Shown here one piece after another: positions 18,909-25,470 of a DNA stretch of 64,000 nucleotides. The notes beneath the pieces were generated by a model. It was not told the origin of the DNA, made no database searches, and worked only from the letters and a program-made list of their open reading frames with translations. Positions within the stretch are counted from its first letter, which is position 1, and every line of letters begins with the position of its first letter. Source of the stretch: JAUASW01 sp036880965 (GTDB lineage: Bacteria > Pseudomonadota > Gammaproteobacteria > Burkholderiales > Burkholderiaceae_C); the NCBI RefSeq assembly GCF_036880965.1, contig NZ_JBAJMV010000001.1, positions 744,001 to 808,000 of the forward strand. The letters run 5' to 3'. Position numbers and translations under genes: made by a program.

Positions 18909-21099
18909 CTTCGGCATAGCGCTCCTCCGCTTTGAGCGTCGCAACGCTCTGCAGGGGTGCCAGCACCAGGTTCAGCGCTGCGACCACGCCCTGTGCCATG
19001 ACACGGCTTCCGCAGACGCGCACGATGGCCCCCTGCGCGAGCAGGGCGCGCAAGCGTTCGGCATCTCGGCGCAGTGCATCTTGAACATAGCCGCCGCCAT
19101 CAGGCACGCGAGAGAACACCGCCTGCAGCGTTGCCAGGCGCCCGTCGCCGAGCCAGCGCTGGAGCTCGGGCTCGAAGTAGAAGTCCCGTGCGGGATCGCG
19201 CCCTCCAAAGTACAAGTGCATCGGGATGCGCCTGTCGTTGCGGCGAATGAAGCCGGCCAGCGGTGCCACGCCCGTGCCTGCCCCGATGAGCACAACAGGC
19301 CGTCGAGTTCGCGGCAGTGCAAAGCCAGGATTGGACCGAATGAAGGCTGTGATGCTGTCGCCCACCCGAAGGCCCAGCAAGCTGGTTGAGCACAGGCCAC
19401 CGGCCATCTGACGCACGCAGATTTCCAGGAACCCATCTTCCTGGCCCGATGCCAGCGAGTAGTAGCGCGGCACCGCAGAACCCGGCGGCACGATGCCAAC
19501 GAGGTCGCCTGCAGCGAACCGCGACAGACCGTGCCCGCACAGGCGAGCCCACAGACGCTGCGCAGGCCACGCAAAGCGCAGGATCGCCGTAGCTCCACCT
19601 TGAGCATCTGGATAGTCCTGGCGCGCAACAAGCGTGAGCGCCGTCGTGAACGGTATGCGCGGCACATGCTCCAGCACCAGTTTTTCACCCAGTGCCTGTG
19701 CCAGGGCGTCGCCCCAGCGCGCAAACTGTTGGCCCGATTGCTGATGGATGCACTCCAACGGCAGCAGTGCCGGCCAGCCCTGCGCGCGCAGCCTCTGGTC
19801 CAGCGCAACAGCAAAAGCGCAGAAGGCCGGAAACTGCCGCTCACCGAAGCCCAGCACGGTCACCGGCACAGCGCTGGCGTCAAGCTTGGCAATGCGGTCC
19901 AGGGCCTGGCTGGCGTGCGCCGGGGCCTGACCTTCGCCATAGGTCGCGGCAAGCACAAACACCAGCCGCGTGGCTGCCGTCGTTCGAAAGTTCTCCAGCG
20001 GGCCGGAGTGAACGCGATGGCCGCCATCGCTCAATGCCTTGTGCAGTGTCTGAGCAAAGCCCCAGGTGCTGCCCCCTTCACTGGCCACAAAGATGAGCAC
20101 GTCGGCCTGCGTGAGCGGCGTGTTTCCTGCGATCTGCGTCGTCTGGCGGCGTGCTTGCCACCAGATGACCATGCCCGACAGCCAGAACAGCAACACGCTG
20201 GCGCCTGCGGACCCGAGCACAAGGGCCCAGAGCCAGGCGGCATCACCCGTGTGCAGGACCACGGCCAGGTCGTTGACGCGCTGCGCAAGGGTGGCGTCTT
20301 GCCAGGCCAGCATCTGGCCAGAGTACCGGTCAATCCACCCTTGCCCCTGGGCAGTGGCGACCTTCCAGGTGTCCTCCGGGTCGGCAGCACTGGGGAAAGT
20401 CAGCTTTCGCAGATCCTTCACTGCAAAGTTCTCCAGCGAACCCAGTTGCGCAGCGGGCAAATCAGGCCTGCCGGTGGCCACCGAGAGCACCTCGGGCTCA
20501 GAGCTGTCAAGCGCCACGAGGCCCAGGGTCGAGGCGCTCATGGTCAGCGCGGTGATCGACGTCAGGCACAGCACGGCGAGCAGCACCCGGCCCGCGACCA
20601 CATGGATACGCTGCGCCAGCGAGCCACGCACCCGCGCCGACAGCCGCCGCCAGCCGCCCATGCGTCGCAGCAATAGCACCAGGGCGGAAACGCACAGCAG
20701 GCCCATGCTCAGCGCAACGCCCGCCGCAGCCCAGCGTCCGGCGTCGCCCAACAGCAGCGAGCGGTGGAGGTTCTTCACCCAGCGCGGCAGCGCCGACGCT
20801 TGCCAGGCACCAAGCACCTTGCCATCGGCGGGGTCCATGTAGGAAGCCAGCGGCTGCTCACCCGCAAAGCTGAACACCACGATGGCCCCTGAAGGCAGGC
20901 GGCGAATCTCTTCCGTGTCCGGGACATTGCGCTTCACACGCTCCGCCAGGGTCGTCACCCGCAAGCTGCCTGGCGCGGCAGGCGCCTCCCATGCATGCAG
21001 GACCGGGTCGAGCGCCAGGATGGCGCCTGTGATGCCCAGCACCACGGTCAGGGTGCCCAGGGTCAGGCCGAGCCAGCGGTGAACGGCCTTCCAGCTCAT
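18898..21099 (-). CDS. PepSY-TM / flavodoxin / FAD-NAD(P)H reductase fusion
   Basis: 733 residues. The N-terminal PepSY membrane module has four membrane segments (about 9-30, 123-145, 168-190, 287-314) and histidines typical of the family (H7 in HRWLG, H112 in NLHRSLL, H166, H283 in VLHTGD), which may bind haem. A flavodoxin-like FMN domain starts near 333 (FVASEGGSTWGFA). The C-terminus is a ferredoxin-reductase fold with the FAD motif RYYSLASG and the nucleotide motif GAGTGVAPLAGFI, as in the flavoprotein of sulfite reductase or cytochrome P450 reductase. It probably takes electrons from cytosolic NAD(P)H through FAD and FMN to the membrane module and on to a periplasmic acceptor. It follows the DUF2271 gene by 10 bases and overlaps apbE. 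Confidence 0.9.
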   Translation of the reverse strand: MSWKAVHRWLGLTLGTLTVVLGITGAILALDPVLHAWEAPAAPGSLRVTTLAERVKRNVPDTEEIRRLPSGAIVVFSFAGEQPLASYMDPADGKVLGAWQASALPRWVKNLHRSLLLGDAGRWAAAGVALSMGLLCVSALVLLLRRMGGWRRLSARVRGSLAQRIHVVAGRVLLAVLCLTSITALTMSASTLGLVALDSSEPEVLSVATGRPDLPAAQLGSLENFAVKDLRKLTFPSAADPEDTWKVATAQGQGWIDRYSGQMLAWQDATLAQRVNDLAVVLHTGDAAWLWALVLGSAGASVLLFWLSGMVIWWQARRQTTQIAGNTPLTQADVLIFVASEGGSTWGFAQTLHKALSDGGHRVHSGPLENFRTTAATRLVFVLAATYGEGQAPAHASQALDRIAKLDASAVPVTVLGFGERQFPAFCAFAVALDQRLRAQGWPALLPLECIHQQSGQQFARWGDALAQALGEKLVLEHVPRIPFTTALTLVARQDYPDAQGGATAILRFAWPAQRLWARLCGHGLSRFAAGDLVGIVPPGSAVPRYYSLASGQEDGFLEICVRQMAGGLCSTSLLGLRVGDSITAFIRSNPGFALPRTRRPVVLIGAGTGVAPLAGFIRRNDRRIPMHLYFGGRDPARDFYFEPELQRWLGDGRLATLQAVFSRVPDGGGYVQDALRRDAERLRALLAQGAIVRVCGSRVMAQGVVAALNLVLAPLQSVATLKAEERYAEDVF

Positions 21100-21109
21100 G
21101 CGAGCCCGT

Positions 21110-21586
21110 TCACTTGAGTTGGAAAGTCACGGACTGGATGTACTGCTTGCCGGCCAGAGGCTTGCCTGCGTTGGCGGTGGACAGTGGGATGCGAACCTCC
21201 GATGGGCTGTCTCGCATGTCCTCTGCCGCGGCGTCGAGCCGGATTTCATAGCCCCCGTCAATCAGCGCATTTGCAAGATCGGCGGTGACTTTGAGCGTGC
21301 GCCCGGCACCCACACTGGCGCCGGTCACGCCATCCAGGCGCTTTCCGTCTCCGGCCGAGAGGCGGTTCCAGTCAGACAGGTGCTTGTAGTACTTGGCCTT
21401 GCCGCCCGCCACCCACAGCGTGCGCACATAGGTGCCTTTGGCATCGGTCAGGTATGCCGCCAGGTAGGCGCCATCGCCGCCGTAGTTCTTGAGCTGGGCG
21501 GTCAGCGTGAGCGGACGGCCTTGTGCCAAGGTGGGCAGGGCCAGTGCGCAGGCGGTGCCCACAATGGTCATGAGGGGTTTGGGCAT
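21110..21586 (-). CDS. Secreted DUF2271 protein with a flavinylation-type motif
   Basis: 158 residues with a Sec signal peptide (about 1-22, hydrophobic core to ALPTLA). The mature part is a small beta-rich DUF2271 domain. Its D85-G-V-T88-G-A-S91 segment has the form of the acceptor sequence (D-x-x-[ST]-G-A-[ST]) in which ApbE enzymes join FMN to the last Ser or Thr, as in NqrC and RnfG. With apbE and a transmembrane reductase in the same operon, it is probably a covalent-FMN electron carrier in the periplasm. The start has an AGGAG ribosome site (21594-21598). The gap to the upstream gene is 24 bases. Confidence 0.85.
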   Translation of the reverse strand: MPKPLMTIVGTACALALPTLAQGRPLTLTAQLKNYGGDGAYLAAYLTDAKGTYVRTLWVAGGKAKYYKHLSDWNRLSAGDGKRLDGVTGASVGAGRTLKVTADLANALIDGGYEIRLDAAAEDMRDSPSEVRIPLSTANAGKPLAGKQYIQSVTFQLK

Positions 21587-21610
21587 GATGCTGCTCCTGT
21601 GGGAAAGGGG

Positions 21611-22024
21611 TTACACAAGCTGGCCACGTGGCGCGCTGCCTGAGGCAGGCTTGGACGCTGGCACGGGAGCGCCCTCCGGCAGTGGCGGCCGGGGCTGCTT
21701 GGCAGCAGCCGCGTCATCGTGGTCGCGTTCCCGGCTACGCTGGTGTCCGTTCTTCTTCAACCTCAACACCTTCAGGGTTTCCGGATCGACCTTGGCCTTG
21801 AAGCTGCGGCCTTGAGCATCCGTACCGAGAATTTCATAGCAGCCGTCGTCGATCTTCAGCCGCTTGACCTGCCAGCCCTGCGCCGATGCCCACCGCCCCA
21901 AAGCTTCGCGCGACTGCCAGCGGTTCACAGGTGCTTCGCAATCGTCGCCAGCCCACGAGGGCAGGACAGCCAGGCCAAGCGACAGAGCGAAGAAGCCATG
22001 GCGCAACGAGGGCAGGTAGTTCAT
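21611..22024 (-). CDS. Secreted PepSY domain protein
   Basis: 137 residues from the ATG at 22024, which has GGAG 7 bases upstream; an in-frame TTG four codons earlier is unlikely. The signal peptide ends near PSWA (about residue 25). One PepSY domain follows (about 38-92: GWQVKRLKIDDGCYEILGTD to KVDPETLKVLRL), then a basic, charged and proline-rich tail. First gene of the flavin operon. PepSY domains are small periplasmic modules often found next to membrane redox proteins; the role here is unknown. No Ser/Thr-Gly-Ala-Ser/Thr acceptor motif is present. Confidence 0.85.
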   Translation of the reverse strand: MNYLPSLRHGFFALSLGLAVLPSWAGDDCEAPVNRWQSREALGRWASAQGWQVKRLKIDDGCYEILGTDAQGRSFKAKVDPETLKVLRLKKNGHQRSRERDHDDAAAAKQPRPPLPEGAPVPASKPASGSAPRGQLV

Positions 22025-22201
22025 GGAAGGCTCCAATCAAGAGGGCTGGCACACGACGGTATCCCAGCGGCAACGCGCATCTGCATGCGGCATGCGCTCT
22101 CCTGCTGCCTGGCAATATTGACGTGCGATGCTTAAGCACAGCTGAATGGCTGAGCGTCAGGCTTGCCGGCCTGGGCCGCGCGGCGCTACCAGAAATGTGA
22201 A

Positions 22202-22234
22202 GGGCCACCATTGCATGTCTGGCAATGGTGGCCC
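22202..22234 (-). terminator. Terminator-type hairpin after dnaB
   Basis: GGGCCACCATTGC (22202-22214) and GCAATGGTGGCCC (22222-22234) form a perfect 13-bp stem with a 7-base loop, 22 bases after the dnaB stop. The tail in the minus direction is TTCACATTT, so termination is probably good but not ideal. The 177 bases from here to the PepSY gene should hold that operon's promoter; I cannot name one with confidence. Confidence 0.8.
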
Positions 22235-22255
22235 AGCGCACATTGGGGTCAAGGA

Positions 22256-23674
22256 TCAGTATTCAGCGCCGGCCGGGCTCACGTACCCCGGCGCCAGATT
22301 CTCGAACTTGGTGTGCATGCGCTGGAAGGCGAGCTTCACCGTGCCGACAGGGCCATTGCGCTGCTTGGCGATGATGATCTCGGCCACGCCAGGCTCCTTG
22401 CACTCGTCCTTGGTGTAGTACTCGTCGCGGTAGATGAACATGATGATGTCGGCATCCTGCTCGATGGCGCCCGATTCGCGCAGGTCAGACATCATGGGCC
22501 GCTTGTCGGGCCGCTGCTCCACCGAGCGGTTGAGCTGCGACAGCGCAATCACCGGGCACTTCAATTCCTTGGCCAGGGCCTTCAGGCCCCGCGAGATTTC
22601 ACCGATGACGGTGGCACGGTTCTCTTCGTTGCCGCCGCCATTGCCGCTCATCAGCTGCAGGTAGTCGATGATGATCAGGCCCAACTGGCCGCTGATGCGG
22701 GCCTGGCGGCGCGCACGCGCACGCACCTCGGACGGGCTCAGGCCCGGGCTTTCGTCGATGTAGATGTGGGCCTTGCCAAGCTTGTCGACGGCTTCGGAGA
22801 GGCGGCCCCATTCGTCGTCATTCAGGCGGCCCAGGCGCAGGCGGCTCTGGTCGATGCGGCCGACCGAGCCGACCATCCGCAGGGCCAGCTGCGCGGCGCC
22901 CATTTCCATCGAGTAGATGACGACGGGCAGGCCTTCGTTGATGGCCACGTTCTCGCCGATATTCACCACGAAAGCGGTCTTGCCCATCGAGGGGCGCGCC
23001 GCAAGGACGATCAGGTCGCCCGGCTGCAGGCCGGCGGTCATGTTGTCGAGGTCGTAGAAGCCGGTGCGCACGCCGGTCACGTCTTCGGCGCCGTTCTCGG
23101 CCAGCTCGTTGACGCGGTCGATCAGCGCCACGATCAGGTTGTCCATGCTCTGGAAACCCTGGCCGCTCTTGTTGCCTTCCTCGTTGATGCGGAAGATCTT
23201 GCCTTCGGCCTCGTCGACGATGTCCTTCACAGCCCGGCCTTGCGGATTCATCGCGGCACTGGCGATCTCGTCGCTGGCGCTGACCAGCTTGCGCAGCACG
23301 GCGCGCTCACGCACGATTTCTGCATAGCGGCGCAGGTTGCCGGCGCTGGGCACGCTCTGGGCCAGCGCGTTCAGGTAGGCCAGGCCGCCACATTCCTCGG
23401 CCTTGGCCAGCGAGGTGAGCTCCTCGAACACCGTCACCACGTCGGCCGGCTTGCCACCGTTGATCAGCTTGCCAATGGCGGCAAAGATCTGCTTGTGCTC
23501 GTAGCGGTAGAAGTCGGTGTCGCTCAGCAGGTCACCGGCACGGTCCCAGGCGCTGTTGTCGATCAGCAGGCCGCCCAGAACGCTTTGCTCGGCCTCGACC
23601 GAATGCGGTGGCACGCGCAGGCGGGCGACTTCGTCGTCAATGCCGGATGAGGGGGAGGAGAAGATCGCTGACAT
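22256..23674 (-). CDS. dnaB: Replicative DNA helicase DnaB
   Basis: 472 residues from the ATG at 23674 (MSAIFSSP); an in-frame TTG at 23698 is less likely. Hexameric helicase that unwinds DNA at the fork in the 5'-3' direction and recruits primase. The N-terminal domain begins near VPPHSVEAEQSVLGGLL. The RecA-like motor has Walker A ARPSMGKTAF, Walker B LIIIDYLQLM and the family segments ALSQLNRSVEQR and DLRESGAIEQDAD. The sequence around MFIYRDEYYTKDECK is duplicated as a fragment 4.5 kb away. A DnaA-box-like site lies 3 bases upstream of the start codon. Confidence 0.97.
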   Translation of the reverse strand: MSAIFSSPSSGIDDEVARLRVPPHSVEAEQSVLGGLLIDNSAWDRAGDLLSDTDFYRYEHKQIFAAIGKLINGGKPADVVTVFEELTSLAKAEECGGLAYLNALAQSVPSAGNLRRYAEIVRERAVLRKLVSASDEIASAAMNPQGRAVKDIVDEAEGKIFRINEEGNKSGQGFQSMDNLIVALIDRVNELAENGAEDVTGVRTGFYDLDNMTAGLQPGDLIVLAARPSMGKTAFVVNIGENVAINEGLPVVIYSMEMGAAQLALRMVGSVGRIDQSRLRLGRLNDDEWGRLSEAVDKLGKAHIYIDESPGLSPSEVRARARRQARISGQLGLIIIDYLQLMSGNGGGNEENRATVIGEISRGLKALAKELKCPVIALSQLNRSVEQRPDKRPMMSDLRESGAIEQDADIIMFIYRDEYYTKDECKEPGVAEIIIAKQRNGPVGTVKLAFQRMHTKFENLAPGYVSPAGAEY

Positions 23675-23677
23675 CGC

Positions 23678-23686
23678 TGTGGACAA
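23678..23686 (-). promoter_or_regulatory. DnaA-box-like site at the dnaB start
   Basis: The minus strand reads TTGTCCACA, one change from TTATCCACA. A second, weaker site (TTGTCCCCA, about 23690-23698) lies just upstream. Confidence 0.45.
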
Positions 23687-23740
23687 CCCTGGGGACAAGC
23701 GGGGGAAACTGATTGAACAACATCAGCCTCCAGAAACGAC

Positions 23741-23771
23741 GAAGCCGACACCCAAAACAGGCGTCGGCTTC
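23741..23771 (-). terminator. Terminator hairpin after rplI
   Basis: GAAGCCGAC pairs with GTCGGCTTC, with further inner pairs. A second perfect hairpin (AGCAGCC-GGGAA-GGCTGCT, 23781-23799) lies between it and the rplI stop. Neither has a long T run. Confidence 0.65.
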
Positions 23772-23816
23772 CTGGATCTAAGCAGCCGGGAAGGCTGCTG
23801 ACCATAGGGGCACTAC

Positions 23817-24269
23817 TTACTCAGCTTCGGCAACCACTTGCACCGAGATGTCCACCACCACGTCGGTGTGCGGAGCCACGGCGATGGCGAAGTCACCGAT
23901 GGCCTTCAGCGGGCCATTGGGCAGGCGGACCTGGGCCTTGGCGATGGCGAAGCCCAGCTTGCCCAGCGCTTCAGCGATGTCGGCATTGGTGACCGAACCG
24001 AACAGACGGCCGTCCACGCCAGCCTTCTGGGCGATGCGCACGGTCTTGCCGTTCAGGCTTTCGCCCAGGGCGGTAGCGGCTGCCAGCTTTTCAGCGGCGA
24101 TCTTTTCCAGTTCGGCGCGCTTGGCTTCGAATTCCTTGATCGCGGCGGCCGTGGCACGGCGTGCCTGGCGGGTCGGGATCAGGAAGTTGCGTGCGTAGCC
24201 GTCCTTGACCTTGACGACGTCGCCCAGGTTGCCGAGGTTCGCGACCTTTTCAAGCAGGATGATTTGCAT
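23817..24269 (-). CDS. rplI: 50S ribosomal protein bL9
   Basis: 150 residues, normal length. The N-terminal rRNA-binding domain starts MQIILLEKVANLGNLGDVV and contains the signature GYARNFLIP. A long connecting helix (about 41-75, rich in A, E and K) leads to the C-terminal domain (GKTVRIAQKAGVDGRLFGSVT). Last gene of the rpsF-priB-rpsR-rplI operon, 13 bases after rpsR. Confidence 0.98.
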   Translation of the reverse strand: MQIILLEKVANLGNLGDVVKVKDGYARNFLIPTRQARRATAAAIKEFEAKRAELEKIAAEKLAAATALGESLNGKTVRIAQKAGVDGRLFGSVTNADIAEALGKLGFAIAKAQVRLPNGPLKAIGDFAIAVAPHTDVVVDISVQVVAEAE

Positions 24270-24282
24270 GTTCGGTTACTCC

Positions 24283-24573
24283 TCAGACCTTGTGCTGGTC
24301 GCTGTACGGCAGCATGGCCAGGAAACGGGCGCGCTTGATGCAGACCGTCAGTTGGCGCTGGAAGAAGGCGCGCGTGCCGGTCAGGCGAGCGGGCGTGATC
24401 TTGCCGTTTTCGGCGATGAAATCGCGCAGGGTGTCGATGTCCTTGTAGTCGATCTGCTCGACACCGGTGACGGTGAAGCGGCAGAAACGCTTGCGACGGA
24501 ACAGCAACGATTGTTGGTTGCGCTTGGGCTTCTTGTCTTTGGAGAAGCGACCTTTACCACGTGCGGGAGGCAT
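24283..24573 (-). CDS. rpsR: 30S ribosomal protein bS18
   Basis: 96 residues. Binds the 30S platform as a partner of bS6. The family core is clear: FCRFTVTGVEQIDYKDIDTL, then GKITPARLTGTRAFFQRQLT and IKRARFLAMLPYSDQHK. A basic N-terminal extension (PPARGKGRFSKDKKPKR) is typical of betaproteobacteria. It lies 13 bases after priB. Confidence 0.98.
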   Translation of the reverse strand: MPPARGKGRFSKDKKPKRNQQSLLFRRKRFCRFTVTGVEQIDYKDIDTLRDFIAENGKITPARLTGTRAFFQRQLTVCIKRARFLAMLPYSDQHKV

Positions 24574-24586
24574 AGTGATGTCCTTG

Positions 24587-24907
24587 TTAATTCAATCCGG
24601 TATCGAACGACGGGCTGGCTGATTGGCGCTCCAGGACGGTGACGTGGAAGATGGTTCCACGGCCGTTGCGCTGGTTGCTGAGAAACCCCTTGAAGAGGGC
24701 ATTCCCTGCGACACCAAGCGCCTGGATGCTCCGACAGATCTCTCCGATGGCCACCGCCTTGATCTCCATGGAGACTTTGCGTGGTCTGCCTGCTTCGGTC
24801 ACCTCGGACTCCGCTTTGAGCGTGAAGTCCAGGGCGGCCAAGCCGGCCGGTGTGTATCTGACGAGGCCCAACTCCTGTATTTGCGCCTGCAGAACCAGCT
24901 GGTTCAT
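24587..24907 (-). CDS. priB: Primosomal replication protein PriB
   Basis: 106 residues from the ATG at 24907. Single-strand DNA-binding OB-fold protein that helps PriA reload DnaB at stalled forks. It begins MNQLVLQAQIQELGLVRYTP and keeps the family segments LDFTLKAESEV and MEIKAVAIGEI. An in-frame TTG three codons earlier is not needed. The Shine-Dalgarno sequence is poor, so coupling to rpsF (45-base gap) may matter. The position between rpsF and rpsR is the conserved one. Confidence 0.94.
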   Translation of the reverse strand: MNQLVLQAQIQELGLVRYTPAGLAALDFTLKAESEVTEAGRPRKVSMEIKAVAIGEICRSIQALGVAGNALFKGFLSNQRNGRGTIFHVTVLERQSASPSFDTGLN

Positions 24908-24952
24908 GGTGCGCAAACTTGAAGGAAATGGTCCAGTGCCGACCCAATCAGC

Positions 24953-25315
24953 TTAGGCGTTGGCGTCTTGCGGGGCCTTGCGGGCCTCTTCACGCTCGAC
25001 GGCCTTCATCATCACCGACGGCGTGGTCTCGGCCTTGTCCTTGGCCACGGTCAGGTGACGCAGCACGGCGTCGTTGAAGCGGAAGCCCGTTTCGAGTTCA
25101 GCCAGGACTTCCTTGCTGCATTCGATGTTCAGGCACAGGTAATGGGCCTTGGCCAGCTTCTGGATCAGGTAGGCCAGTTGACGGCGACCCCAATCTTCGA
25201 CGCGATGCACAGCACCACCGCCAGCGGTGATCAGGCCCTTGTAGCGCTCCAGCATGGCCGGAACTTGTTCGCTTTGATCCGGATGGATCAGCAGAACGAT
25301 CTCATAGTGACGCAT
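24953..25315 (-). CDS. rpsF: 30S ribosomal protein bS6
   Basis: 120 residues from the ATG at 25315, which has AAGGAG (25321-25326) 5 bases upstream. The open frame extends far upstream, but that part is antisense to the symporter gene and is not real. Family features: MRHYEIVLLIHPDQSEQVP, the VEDWGRRQLAYLI loop and NDAVLRHLTV. First gene of its operon, with a promoter at 25431-25459. Confidence 0.97.
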   Translation of the reverse strand: MRHYEIVLLIHPDQSEQVPAMLERYKGLITAGGGAVHRVEDWGRRQLAYLIQKLAKAHYLCLNIECSKEVLAELETGFRFNDAVLRHLTVAKDKAETTPSVMMKAVEREEARKAPQDANA

Positions 25316-25430
25316 AAACACTCCTTGAGGGTTCCAGGCTCTAGCCACTTCGACACAAGTCTTGTCGCACAGAGCCCGTGGAAGCCGCCCCACAGCGTCA
25401 GCGACGTGGGTACGGCAAGGGAAGCCCGCG

Positions 25431-25459
25431 AGTATACCCTGAAGCGCAGCTGAGGCCAA
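25431..25459 (-). promoter_or_regulatory. Sigma-70 promoter of the rpsF operon
   Basis: Minus strand: TTGGCC (25454-25459), 17-base spacer, TATACT (25431-25436). Five of six -10 bases and four of six -35 bases match consensus. The predicted leader is about 110 bases. Confidence 0.7.
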
Positions 25460-25470
25460 ACCTGACCGGC

